Assembly: GCF_019145235.1 (NCBI RefSeq)
Contig: NZ_JAHSTV010000009.1
Span: forward strand, 62,001-126,000
DNA from: Pseudomonas farris
GTDB taxonomy: Bacteria > Pseudomonadota > Gammaproteobacteria > Pseudomonadales > Pseudomonadaceae
Reading direction: 5' to 3'
DNA: 64,000 bases
Shown here: positions 1-7,350 of the stretch, in pieces
Position numbering within the stretch: the first letter of the stretch is position 1
Layout of the letters: each line of letters starts with the position of its first letter
The notes under the pieces: model-generated
What the model was told of the DNA's origin: nothing
Databases searched by the model: none
What the model saw: only the letters and a program-made list of their open reading frames with translations
Position numbers and translations under genes: made by a program

Positions 1-605
1 GTGGTCACCGCCTTGAGCCGATTGTCCCGGCTCATGGTGCTGCTGCCGAGGAATTGGCCGCCCTCATCGCTGAACAACCCCATGCTGGGCAGACCCAAAC
101 ACAGGCTTTTGGTCAAGGCTTCGATGGTCGGCTCGCTGCTGATCAGTCGTGGCGCTACGGGCTCTGGCTCTATCAGGATTGGCGTGTCGGTGTGGCGATC
201 GATCGTTGTCATCTGCTTCTGAGATTGCACCAGCGTGGCGCGGTAACGACTGAGCTTTTCACGGTAGGTCTGCCATTGCTGGTGTTCCCATTCGCGGGCT
301 GGCTGCAAAGCCAGCTTATCCACTGCCGTCTTGCGATCACCGGAAGCCGCAATGGTGAGCAGATACAGCGACAGCGGATAGACCCGGCCATCCAAATGCA
401 CATTGGCATGCCCCTGAGTGGCCAAGGCTGAGGTGGCCAGCACGGATTGCGCCGCCATGGCCTGCGGCACACCCATCACTTCGGCCATGCGCTCGACGGC
501 CGGTCCCAGCAGATCACCGAGGGCGGCCACCGGATAATCCAAGGGCGTCGGGTTGGTCTCCAGCAAGGGTTGCGGCGGCAAGCTCCAGCTTGATTGCAGC
601 ATCAT
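1..605 (-). CDS. DUF3987 family protein, N-terminal part (gene continues beyond left edge)
   Basis: The frame is open from a double ATG at 605/602 to the window edge, giving about 201 residues. AACAGGAG lies just upstream as a good ribosome site. The sequence (PVAALGDLLGPAVERMAEVM..., then YPLSLYLLTIAASGDRKTAVDK around residue 80) resembles DUF3987 proteins, primase/helicase-like products common in integrative elements, where the SGxRK(S/T) stretch recalls a degenerate P-loop. A role in element replication is family-level inference. The gene is co-oriented with the integrase and separated from it by about 1 kb. No C-terminus is visible, so intactness cannot be judged. Confidence 0.72.
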   Translation of the reverse strand, partial: MMLQSSWSLPPQPLLETNPTPLDYPVAALGDLLGPAVERMAEVMGVPQAMAAQSVLATSALATQGHANVHLDGRVYPLSLYLLTIAASGDRKTAVDKLALQPAREWEHQQWQTYREKLSRYRATLVQSQKQMTTIDRHTDTPILIEPEPVAPRLISSEPTIEALTKSLCLGLPSMGLFSDEGGQFLGSSTMSRDNRLKAVT

Positions 606-697
606 CTGTCTCCTGTTCAGCAGTTGTTTCCCTCACGCTCCCGCCACGAATGTTGAGTGTTATCAGGGATAAAGGCCCCTGCGACCTGTGAGGGTGT

Positions 698-751
698 TCA
701 CTGACGCGGAACGGACGGCTCTGTACGACCAAGAGCGCGGGCATTTCCCAT
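698..751 (-). CDS. possible 17-residue leader peptide upstream of the DUF3987 gene
   Basis: An ATG at 751 is preceded, 8 nt upstream, by AGGAGG, the strongest Shine-Dalgarno in this region. The frame reads MGNARALGRTEPSVPRQ and stops at 698, about 92 nt before the DUF3987 start. A near-perfect ribosome site on so short a frame suggests either a real mini-protein/leader peptide or a site for translational control of the gene downstream. I recognise no family. It may equally be chance. Confidence 0.3.
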   Translation of the reverse strand: MGNARALGRTEPSVPRQ

Positions 752-869
752 CGATCTGGCCTCCTGAACGCATCCAAGAATGCGGGCGGGTGGAGGCTGC
801 ACCGGTTGACGAATCCGGTACCGCGAGATCATGGACGGGGGAGGGCATCATCGTCGCGAGCGGGGCATG

Positions 870-886
870 CCTGACTGTCAGTCAGG
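870..886. promoter_or_regulatory. operator-like palindrome in element leader
   Basis: CCTGACTG-T-CAGTCAGG is a perfect 8-bp inverted repeat around one base. The size and symmetry suit a dimeric helix-turn-helix regulator. No cognate regulator gene is visible in the part of the element inside the window, so the link is inference. Confidence 0.35.
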
Positions 887-1021
887 TGCAGCCTGTCCTG
901 GGCTGCGGCACCGTCGCCAGCGTTAATGCGAGATGTGTCGAATCGGTTTTGTCACGCCGATTGTCACGAGGGGGAAAGCCGCAAAGCCCCATGCGAGCAG
1001 GGCTGCAGCAGGGGGATGAGC

Positions 1022-1052
1022 GCCCGTCTCTTTAGGGGGCAAAGAGACGGGC
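1022..1052. repeat. 12-bp perfect hairpin in element leader
   Basis: GCCCGTCTCTTT (1022-1033) pairs perfectly with AAAGAGACGGGC (1041-1052) around a 7-nt loop. No T-tract follows on either strand, so it is not a standard intrinsic terminator. In satellite phage P4 a structured leader RNA upstream of the replication gene mediates immunity by premature termination. The position of this hairpin between integrase and replication-like gene allows a similar role, but nothing here proves it. Confidence 0.4.
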
Positions 1053-1328
1053 AAAAGGTTGGCGCAAGAAATGGCCAAGCGGATAAGTTGCTGCAGAGCA
1101 GTCAGGAGGGGGCATGAGTTGCCGCAGTGGGAATTCTGGAAGAAGTGGCATCCATCACATCGCTGTGATCGTGCGAGCCGCCGGACGCTAATCGCACTTG
1201 GGGAGAACCACCACAATGTGGCGCAGCCTCAAAGGTTCTAGCTACCTGGGTGCTGTCGAGGACAGCGCTTGTACGGTTCTGTGTAGCGCTCGTTCTGCTC
1301 GCGGTCAACAGTATTTTGGGGGCGGCTC

Positions 1329-1631
1329 TTACGCCAATCGGTAGCGTTGGAAGACCTTGGATGCCGGTGGTTTTCCATGGCCGGGTGGTCGTTCGTCGAT
1401 TTTTAATGTGAGCCCATGCGCGTGGGAATGCGGAGCCTTCCCGCTCGCGTGGGCTTGGCCGAAAAAGCCCCAAGAGAGAGGTTTACAGCGGCGACAGTCG
1501 CCACTTCTGTCGCCATGCTGCAGACCAGGTATTACGCGGGTTGTCGCCGGTGTCGCCGCTGTCGCCAAATCAACCATCACTCCATCTGGGGAGTCATTTC
1601 CGGTTACCGGCGGTGTCCGGTGAGCGCTCAC
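1329..1631 (-). CDS. possible small ORF translationally coupled to the integrase
   Basis: A GTG at 1631 overlaps the integrase TGA (GTGA), the usual geometry of translational coupling, and opens a 100-codon frame. The product is Arg/His/Pro/Thr-rich (TATPATTRVIPGL, then GKAPHSHAHG) with no domain that I recognise. Its N-terminal third is read from the TGTCGCC repeat cluster, giving ATAATPAT-like repetition. The composition is poor for a folded protein, so the repeats may be the selected feature and the frame incidental. Confidence 0.27.
   Translation of the reverse strand: MSAHRTPPVTGNDSPDGVMVDLATAATPATTRVIPGLQHGDRSGDCRRCKPLSWGFFGQAHASGKAPHSHAHGLTLKIDERPPGHGKPPASKVFQRYRLA
1490..1566. repeat. 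iteron-like TGTCGCC cluster
   Basis: TGTCGCC occurs at 1508, 1542, 1551 and 1560 on the plus strand, the last three at an exact 9-bp period. At 1490-1502 GGCGAC-A-GTCGCC forms a palindrome of the same unit. Regular 9-bp spacing is close to one helical turn and suits a repeat-binding protein, such as a replication initiator or repressor. The cluster lies about 60 bp downstream of the integrase stop. Confidence 0.5.
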
Positions 1632-2884
1632 CGTATCGGCACGACATTGCGGTTCCTGGCGTCATTGATGGCAGCTACCGACAAGTTGCCAGTGGCCGCT
1701 TTCAGGATGTGCTCACTCCACCAAGCCATCATCGGACGCCGGCGTTCGATGTAGTCTGCTCGGTTGTAAGCGCTTCGGACTTCGTCCTTGTCGACATGCG
1801 CCAGCGCGACTTCGATCAACTCCGGATCCCACCCATGCTCGTTCAGGATGGTGCTGGCCATGGAGCGCATGCCGTGGCTGACCAAGCGGTCCTGGAAGCC
1901 CATGCGTTTCAACGCCATGTTGGCGGTCTGGCTGTTGGCGTGTGTGCGCGGATTCCTATCTGCCGGGAACACGTATTCCCTGTGGCCGCTGTGGGGCTTG
2001 AGCGCCTCCAGTAACGCGAGTGCCTGTTTGGTCAGCGGGATGGTGTGCGGACGACGCTTTTTCATGCGCTCCGGCGGGATGGTCCAGATGCGTTTGTCGA
2101 AGTCGATGTCTGCCCATCGGGTGGTAGCCGCTTCGGCGGGGCGGGTCATGGTGTGCAGTTGCCATTCGATCAGGCAGCGGGTGATCCGCTTGATGCTGGC
2201 ATTTGCGATTTCGATCATGAGCTCGGAAAGCTCATCGGGTCGTAGCGCGGCCATGTTCTGTTTCTTGGGTTTCTTGAATACTGCGCGAATGCCACTTAGG
2301 GGGTTCGCAAAGATCAATCCTGAATTGACCCCGTAGGTCATGATCTCGTTGAGCCGTTGGCTCAATCGCTTCACTGTCTCGAGGCTGCCTTTGGCCTCGA
2401 TTGGGCGAAGCAGTTCGATGACCATCGGTGCGGTAATTTTCGAGAGCGGCGTTGTTTTCAGGTCTGGAAATACATGCAGCGTGAGCGATCGCCAAATGTC
2501 TTCGGCGTACGCCGGCGTGACGGAGTCCTTCTTCAGCTCGAACCAGGCGGTGGCCACGTTTTCAAACGTGTGCTCCGTCTCCGCTCGTTTGGCTTCGTCC
2601 TGTGCATTGCGTTGCACTTTGGGATCAATGCCTTGTGCAAGCAACTCGCGTGCTTCCACCACTTTCTTCCTGGCGTTCGCTAGCGAGAGTTCTGGGTATG
2701 TGCCCAGCCCCATATTGATACGATTTTTGGTTACCGGCTCGCGGTAGTTGAAGTTCCACAGCATCGAGCCATTGCTCCTGACTCGGAGCTGAAGGCCGTC
2801 ACCATCGCTGAGGACGTAATCCTTGTCTTTTGCCTTGACTGCCTTGAGCTGGCGGTCGGAAAGGCGAAGGGCTGGAGCGGGCAT
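1628..2884 (-). CDS. int: P4-type tyrosine site-specific integrase
   Basis: Catalyses recombination between the element and the host attachment site, presumably ssrA next door. The N-terminus (LSDRQLKAVKAKDKDYVLSD..., residues about 10-90) is the DUF4102 arm-binding type. The catalytic set is visible: R248 in MTRPAEAA, H337 and R340 in HGMRSM, H363 in LAHVDKDEV and nucleophile Y373 in SAYNRADY. The length (418 aa) is normal, so it is probably active. A GTG six codons upstream (2902) is open, but the ATG at 2884 has GAGG at 8 nt and is preferred. The gene reads away from ssrA toward the element interior. Confidence 0.93.
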   Translation of the reverse strand: MPAPALRLSDRQLKAVKAKDKDYVLSDGDGLQLRVRSNGSMLWNFNYREPVTKNRINMGLGTYPELSLANARKKVVEARELLAQGIDPKVQRNAQDEAKRAETEHTFENVATAWFELKKDSVTPAYAEDIWRSLTLHVFPDLKTTPLSKITAPMVIELLRPIEAKGSLETVKRLSQRLNEIMTYGVNSGLIFANPLSGIRAVFKKPKKQNMAALRPDELSELMIEIANASIKRITRCLIEWQLHTMTRPAEAATTRWADIDFDKRIWTIPPERMKKRRPHTIPLTKQALALLEALKPHSGHREYVFPADRNPRTHANSQTANMALKRMGFQDRLVSHGMRSMASTILNEHGWDPELIEVALAHVDKDEVRSAYNRADYIERRRPMMAWWSEHILKAATGNLSVAAINDARNRNVVPIR

Positions 2885-2908
2885 GAGAGCTACCTCTGAC
2901 ACCGTTTT

Positions 2909-2958
2909 GGTATTCCAAAAAATAGCACCGGATGGCTTGGAATACCATTTGGAATACC
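2909..2958. repeat. TTGGAATACC arm-site-like repeats between int and ssrA
   Basis: TTGGAATACC is present at 2937-2946 and 2949-2958 as direct copies 12 bp apart, and in inverted form at 2909-2918. They lie just upstream of the integrase start and 110-160 bp from the ssrA 3' end. Such short repeats flanking the core site are typical of integrase arm-binding sites. They could instead be an operator controlling int. Confidence 0.55.
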
Positions 2959-3034
2959 CAAACAGCTGGAACTCAAAAAACTTCTCCAGCGCCCAGTAGC
3001 GCTTAAGCCCTTGATTTCACTGGATTTCAGGCAC

Positions 3035-3060
3035 AAAAAAAGACGTCCGTGGACGTCTTT
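3035..3060 (-). terminator. intrinsic terminator of ssrA
   Basis: On the minus strand AAAGACGTCC-AC-GGACGTCTTT is followed by further T residues, starting 12 nt past the tmRNA CCA end. It gives a 10-bp stem and a clean U-tract. It lies on the element side of the presumed crossover, so it either came with the element or the crossover lies beyond it. Confidence 0.85.
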
Positions 3061-3071
3061 AGTTGATCAAA

Positions 3072-3465
3072 TGGTGGAGCCGGGGGGATTTGAACCCCCG
3101 TCCGCCAGTACTCCGCTGTCGGTACTACATGCGTAGCCGTGTCTATTAAGTTAACCCTCAGCGACCCGACGGGCAGGGTGCTTTGGGCGAGTTGTGTAAG
3201 TTTTAGCCGCTTCGTCCACAACGTACTGCACGGCGATTCTGTTCTATATGACAATCACTTTGGGTTTACAGACATCCCCTGATGATTGCTGGACCCGAAG
3301 GTACCAGGAGGGAAGGGCTAAGGCTGCTTACGCAGCGAGAGCGTATTCCCCGTAGGTTTCGTCATTGGCAACTATAGAAAGTTGCAACAGTGGATTTACG
3401 AGTTCTGTTACCAACTCGGCATGCACCTAAAGTTTCGCAACCGGCGTCGAATCCTAAACGGCCCC
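3072..3465 (-). ncRNA. ssrA: transfer-messenger RNA (tmRNA)
   Basis: Rescues stalled ribosomes with SmpB and tags the nascent protein for proteolysis. The 5' end GGGGCCG pairs with CGGCTCC before the encoded ACCA, forming the tRNA-like acceptor stem; GGTTCAAATCC is the T arm. The tag frame reads from 3369 to 3328 and encodes ANDETYGEYALAA then TAA, with the alanine resume codon and the LAA degron. The 394-nt length is normal. The 3' end is a common integration site, and the integrase 188 bp away fits this. The 3' acceptor/T-arm sequence is intact. Confidence 0.97.
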
Positions 3466-3468
3466 GAA

Positions 3469-3490
3469 CCTGCTGTGTGTAACCAGCAGG
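3469..3490 (-). other. hairpin in the 5' leader of pre-tmRNA
   Basis: CCTGCTG and CAGCAGG form a perfect 7-bp stem with an 8-nt loop, ending 4 nt before the mature 5' end. It lies between the predicted start of transcription and the RNase P cut, so it may present the precursor for processing. Confidence 0.45.
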
Positions 3491-3497
3491 CAAGCGC

Positions 3498-3526
3498 AGT
3501 GTACGCCAATGCGCGCGGCGAGTCGA
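3498..3526 (-). promoter_or_regulatory. probable sigma-70 promoter of ssrA
   Basis: On the minus strand TCGACT, 17 nt, TACACT resembles TTGACA-N17-TATAAT. Initiation would fall near 3491, giving a short precursor leader that RNase P removes at 3465. Confidence 0.6.
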
Positions 3527-3562
3527 CCTTCTGTCCTTACCTGCGTGTTATCTGGCCCGGCG

Positions 3563-3838
3563 CTAATGGCTATTCAAGTGGCTTTGAATGTCCTGAAGCG
3601 CCTGCTGCGTCAGGGAAACACACTCTTTGTCGTTGTTGGCAGCGTGGGCGGCCTTGGCTTGTTCGGTTTTAGTGATGACGACACCTTTGGTGGCGGCGTC
3701 CAGCGTGGCTGCGCTGGACAGCTTGCTGTTGACTTCCTGGAGCTTCATTACGCATTGATCGCTATCGTTTGAGGCGTATGCGGAGGAGGCCAGCATTGTT
3801 GCAGCGATGAGCAGTCCAGCCAGGGCGGAACGCTTCAT
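3563..3838 (-). CDS. small secreted two-cysteine protein, paralogue A
   Basis: A 91-residue protein with a clear Sec signal peptide (MKRSALAGLLIAATMLASSAYA, cut near residue 22) and a helical, charged mature part of about 69 residues with two cysteines (DSDQCVMK and DKECVSL) that could form a disulfide in the periplasm. The ATG at 3838 has CCAGGAGAT upstream; an earlier in-frame start at 3871 is rejected because the signal peptide starts at 3838. I know no function. Its neighbour at 4126-4410 is a paralogue in size, signal, cysteine placement and promoter. The shared ECF-like promoter suggests an envelope-stress role, but that is inference. Confidence 0.8.
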   Translation of the reverse strand: MKRSALAGLLIAATMLASSAYASNDSDQCVMKLQEVNSKLSSAATLDAATKGVVITKTEQAKAAHAANNDKECVSLTQQALQDIQSHLNSH

Positions 3839-3889
3839 GGGTATCTCCTGGAACGGGGGGAATTGGGCCACGCTGATTGGGGCTTAACA

Positions 3890-3917
3890 AATGGACTGTG
3901 ATGGCGTGCAAGGGTTC
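3890..3917 (-). promoter_or_regulatory. ECF-sigma-like promoter of secreted paralogue A
   Basis: On the minus strand GAACCC, 16 nt, TCCATT, about 50 nt upstream of the ATG at 3838. GAAC-type -35 boxes with 16-17-nt spacers are used by AlgU/RpoE-like sigma factors. The same element with the same spacing precedes the paralogue (4503-4530), which strengthens both calls. Confidence 0.5.
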
Positions 3918-4097
3918 TGTTTTTGCGGGCGTTAGGGTGAAAGATTTTTCCGGGAGACGGGAGCGAAAAAGGGACAAGAAACGCCTGATGCCAGTCAGTT
4001 AAGACGAAATGCTATCTGTTGCAGCTGCCGAGCTTGCGAGGCTGCGAAGCAGTCGTCTGTCTGATGCTCCGCAAGCTTAGGGTTTACAGGGCTCAGA

Positions 4098-4120
4098 AGG
4101 CCAACCCGAAGGTTGGCCCT
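4098..4120 (-). terminator. hairpin after secreted paralogue B
   Basis: GGCCAACC-CGAA-GGTTGGCC forms a perfect 8-bp stem with a tetraloop a few bases past the stop codon. The following minus-strand sequence (TTCTGAG) is only weakly U-rich, so termination efficiency is uncertain. Confidence 0.55.
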
Positions 4121-4125
4121 CACGC

Positions 4126-4410
4126 TTATGAGCTTTTACCGTCTTTGCCTGCATTCTGGATCTCTTGCAGCGTTTGAGTTGTTTCAGAGATGCATTTTTT
4201 GGTGCCTTCCTCGGTGTTTTGCGCCTGGTAGGCCTTGGCTTGCTGGACGCTGGCCTCGACGCGAGTTCTGATTTCCGGCGCCAAGGTCTCGGACTTGGCA
4301 TTGGCGATGGCTTGCAGGTTGGTTGCACAGAGATCATCGCTGGCGGCAAACGAGGAGGAGGCCAGCATTGAGGCAGTAACGAACAGACCTAACAGTACAG
4401 AGCGTTTCAT
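4126..4410 (-). CDS. small secreted two-cysteine protein, paralogue B
   Basis: A 94-residue protein with a signal peptide (MKRSVLLGLFVTASMLASSSFA) closely matching that of the neighbour at 3563-3838. The mature part is helical and rich in Gln, Glu and Lys, with cysteines in DDLCATN and TKKCISE at equivalent places. The ATG at 4410 has AAGGAGAT upstream; the longer frame to 4485 lacks support. Each gene has its own GAACCC-type promoter and a hairpin follows this one, so they are separate units rather than an operon. The function is unknown to me. The pair probably arose by local duplication. Confidence 0.8.
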   Translation of the reverse strand: MKRSVLLGLFVTASMLASSSFAASDDLCATNLQAIANAKSETLAPEIRTRVEASVQQAKAYQAQNTEEGTKKCISETTQTLQEIQNAGKDGKSS

Positions 4411-4502
4411 GTGTATCTCCTTGAACTGAGGGTCCAGGCATCGCTGGCCATCAGGACAGGCTGCCAATTTTGGGAAAGGTCCCACGTTTGCGGGACTTGA
4501 TC

Positions 4503-4530
4503 GGTGGACTGCGACGATGCGTCAGGGTTC
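4503..4530 (-). promoter_or_regulatory. ECF-sigma-like promoter of secreted paralogue B
   Basis: On the minus strand GAACCC, 16 nt, TCCACC, about 95 nt upstream of the ATG at 4410 and just beyond the dld stop. Similarity to the first promoter extends around it: AGAACCCT, then CAGTCCA about 12 nt downstream in both. Confidence 0.5.
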
Positions 4531-4539
4531 TATTTTTCT

Positions 4540-7350
4540 TCAGGTCGCCCTGGCCTGCGTTACTCGATCCACCAGATAAACCAGCCCGTGGTAGTCAATT
4601 CCACCGTGTTGAGTCAGACCAATCTCACAGGTGCGGCTGGTGGAAATCCCTTCGCTGCATTGCTGTACCGCGTCCTTGAGCGTGCGTAACGAATGGGCAT
4701 TCAATTCTGGGGTGGTAAAGCCCTTGTCACCGGCAAAACCGCAGCAGTGAATGCCTTCCGGGATGACCACGTTATTGCTGCATTTGCGCGCGAGATCAAT
4801 CAACGCCTGGCTCTCACCGAGATGCTGAGTGCTGCACGTGACGTGTACCGCGATCGGCGCATCCTGGGGGGTGAAATCGAGACGATCCATCAGGTGAGTA
4901 CGGATGAAGCGCACCGGGTCGTACAGGTCCAGTCGCACGTCGCCCAAGTCCTGAACCAGCCGCAAGGTGCAGGGGCTGGTGTCGCAGTAGATCGGGTCGA
5001 GCCCGCCGCGGCTGGCGTGCAACAGGGCGCCGATCAGTTCCTGGCGTTTGTGTTCGGCCTGTTCGGCGTAGCCTTTGGAGGCGAATGGCTGACCGCAGCA
5101 GAGGTTGTCCTGATTGTCCGGAAAAACTACCTGGTAACCGGCCTTTTCCAACAGACCACGGGTTTTTTCGTACAGCGACATTTGCTCTTTATCACCCGCT
5201 GCCGGGCCCATGACCCGCGACACGCAGGCCGCCAGGTACACCACCCGAGGCCGCTCGTCCGACACGGTCGGGCTGAAACGGATGGCTCTTTCCGGCTGTG
5301 GCATGGCGTTGGTCCATTGCGGAACCTGACCCATGGACAGCCGCGTCAGCGATGCCGAAAGCTTCGCCAGGCGGGGTGCCCCCAGCAGCATCCGCGCACC
5401 GTTGGCGACGTGCAGGGTGAAGCGCGCGCCTTGCAACGCGGTGGCGAAATTTCCCTCTATCCAGTTGGCGGTTTTCGTATGGGTTGCCTTTCGGCCTCGG
5501 AGCTTTTTCACCAGCTCGCCGGTGTTGATTCCTACAGGGCAACGTTGTGCACACAGGCCTGTCGCAGCGCACGTATCGATGCCTTGGTATTCGTAGGCCT
5601 GTTCCAGCTCGGCGGTGTCTGTGCCAGCGCGTTTCTTCGCTTGAATGTCACGCCAGATCACGATGCGCTGGCGTGGGCTCAAGGTCAGGCCTTTCGATGG
5701 GCACACCGGTTCGCAGAAGCCGCATTCGATGCACTTATCCACAATCTCATCGGCGGCGGGCAGCGGTTTCAGGTGCTTGAGGTGGATCTGCGGATCGTCG
5801 CTGAGCACCACGTCCGGGTTGAGAATGCCGTTAGGGTCGAGCAGGCGTTTGAGCTGCCACATCAACTGATAAGCATCGCTGCCCCATTCCAGCTCGACGA
5901 AAGGCGCCATGTTGCGACCGGTACCGTGTTCAGCCTTCAGCGAGCCGCCGAATTCAACGGCCACCAACTGCGCGACGTCGTCCATGAACGCCTGGTAGCG
6001 TGCGACTTCTTCCGCGCTGTTGAAGCCTTGGGTGAAGACAAAGTGCAGATTGCCTTCCAGGGCGTGTCCGAAAAGGATCGCTTCGTCGTAGTGATGTTTG
6101 TCGAACAGCTCGATCAAGCGGTTGACGCCACTGGCCAGCTGTTCCACCGGGAAGGTCACGTCTTCGATGATCACCGTGGTGCCGGTTTTGCGCACCGCGC
6201 CGACGGCAGGGAAGGTGTCTTTGCGGATCGCCCAGAGCCGGGCATTTTCCATCGGGTCTTCGGTGAAGTCGACTTGCTTCTCTACCGGGAAACCGGTCAG
6301 CGACGCCATGATTTGCGTCAGTTGTTCCTGGAGCAAAGTGGAAGAGGCGGCGCGGGATTCGATCAGCAGGGCGCAGGCATTGGTCGACAGTTGTTGTACG
6401 AAAGCCGGCATGCCGGGTTTGTCCTGCACCGAGCGCAGGCTGCGACGGTCCAGCAATTCCACCGCCGATACGGGTTGGCTTTTCAGCACGGTGACGGCGT
6501 TGCAGCAGGTTTCTACATCCGGGAACACGATCAGCGCCGACGCCTTGTTCGGGTGGTCGATCACCGTGTCGTAAGTCACCGCGCTGATAAATCCGAGCGT
6601 GCCTTCGGAGCCCACCAGCAAGTGGCTCAAGATATCCACAGGCTCGTCGAAATCCACCAGCGCATTGAGTGACAGCCCGGTGGTATTTTTCAGACGATAT
6701 TTGTGGCGAATTTTCGCAGCCAGTTCGGCATTGGCGCGGGTCTCGCGGCCCAGCGTCGCCAGACGTTCCAGCAGTTCGGCGTGGCTCTCATGGAAGGCCG
6801 CCACACTGGCGGCGTCTTCGGTATCGAGACGACTGCCATCAGCCAACACCAGACGAATCCCGGCCAGTGTGTGATAGGTGTTCTGCGCCGTGCCGCAGCA
6901 CATGCCGCTGGCATTATTGGCGACGATGCCGCCGATTTTGCAGGCGTTGATCGATGCCGGGTCTGGGCCGATCTTGCGTCCGAACGGTGTCAGCCAGGCG
7001 TTGGCCTGGGCGCCAATCACGCCCGGTTGCAGACGGATCTGCATACCCTGGCCACGAATCTCGCGACCGTTCCAGTTATCCCCCAGTACGATCAGCACCG
7101 AATCGCTGATGGCTTGGCCAGACAAGCTGGTGCCGGCGGCGCGGAAGGTCACCGGGACTTTATCCCGTTGCGCCAGTTTGAGCAGCGCCACCACTTCGTC
7201 TTCGGACTCGACGCGGATCACCAGTTTCGGAATCAGCCGGTAGAAACTGGCGTCGGTGCCGAAGGCCAAAGTCGACAGCGGGTCGTCGAACCGTCGTGCC
7301 TGAGGAATCAGTTGCTGCGCATCTCGCAGGAAAGCCGCCGGTAGACTCAT
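4540..7350 (-). CDS. dld: FAD/iron-sulfur D-lactate dehydrogenase (Dld-II type)
   Basis: A quinone-linked D-2-hydroxyacid (D-lactate) oxidase of 936 residues, likely at the inner face of the membrane. Domains in order: FAD-binding (about 1-230, PVTFRAAGTSLSGQA), FAD-oxidase C-terminal (to about 480), two 4Fe-4S motifs (CIECGFCEPVCP from C540 and CAATGLCAQRCP near 592), and two CCG domains (CCGQPF near 748, HCCGF near 870). The start ATG overlaps the lutC stop (ATGA), so it is the last gene of the lactate operon. 2-hydroxyglutarate or glycolate oxidases look similar; the position beside lldP and lutABC favours lactate. Confidence 0.88.
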   Translation of the reverse strand: MSLPAAFLRDAQQLIPQARRFDDPLSTLAFGTDASFYRLIPKLVIRVESEDEVVALLKLAQRDKVPVTFRAAGTSLSGQAISDSVLIVLGDNWNGREIRGQGMQIRLQPGVIGAQANAWLTPFGRKIGPDPASINACKIGGIVANNASGMCCGTAQNTYHTLAGIRLVLADGSRLDTEDAASVAAFHESHAELLERLATLGRETRANAELAAKIRHKYRLKNTTGLSLNALVDFDEPVDILSHLLVGSEGTLGFISAVTYDTVIDHPNKASALIVFPDVETCCNAVTVLKSQPVSAVELLDRRSLRSVQDKPGMPAFVQQLSTNACALLIESRAASSTLLQEQLTQIMASLTGFPVEKQVDFTEDPMENARLWAIRKDTFPAVGAVRKTGTTVIIEDVTFPVEQLASGVNRLIELFDKHHYDEAILFGHALEGNLHFVFTQGFNSAEEVARYQAFMDDVAQLVAVEFGGSLKAEHGTGRNMAPFVELEWGSDAYQLMWQLKRLLDPNGILNPDVVLSDDPQIHLKHLKPLPAADEIVDKCIECGFCEPVCPSKGLTLSPRQRIVIWRDIQAKKRAGTDTAELEQAYEYQGIDTCAATGLCAQRCPVGINTGELVKKLRGRKATHTKTANWIEGNFATALQGARFTLHVANGARMLLGAPRLAKLSASLTRLSMGQVPQWTNAMPQPERAIRFSPTVSDERPRVVYLAACVSRVMGPAAGDKEQMSLYEKTRGLLEKAGYQVVFPDNQDNLCCGQPFASKGYAEQAEHKRQELIGALLHASRGGLDPIYCDTSPCTLRLVQDLGDVRLDLYDPVRFIRTHLMDRLDFTPQDAPIAVHVTCSTQHLGESQALIDLARKCSNNVVIPEGIHCCGFAGDKGFTTPELNAHSLRTLKDAVQQCSEGISTSRTCEIGLTQHGGIDYHGLVYLVDRVTQARAT

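Larger units (their letters stand above)
606..1627. other. 1-kb element stretch without a convincing gene
   Basis: Between the DUF3987 start and the integrase stop I see only short low-quality frames on both strands (minus 663-851, 923-1216 and 1102-1473, rich in Ser/Arg/His and without good ribosome sites). What is visible is structural: a 12-bp hairpin at 1022-1052, an operator-like palindrome at 870-886, a smaller hairpin at 888-906 and clustered TGTCGCC repeats at 1490-1566. This looks more like a leader/regulatory or replication region than coding DNA. Two small frames with some support are listed separately. Confidence 0.5.

Noticed and set aside
1102..1473. 123-codon minus-strand frame in the element leader considered as an Ash/Icd-like phage protein
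   Set aside because: Starts at a TTG without a ribosome site, has low-complexity Ser/Thr/Arg content and overlaps two competing frames; I could not identify a family motif.
4693..6672. 659-codon plus-strand frame opposite dld
   Set aside because: Antisense shadow of the Fe-S lactate dehydrogenase, whose cofactor motifs are intact on the other strand.
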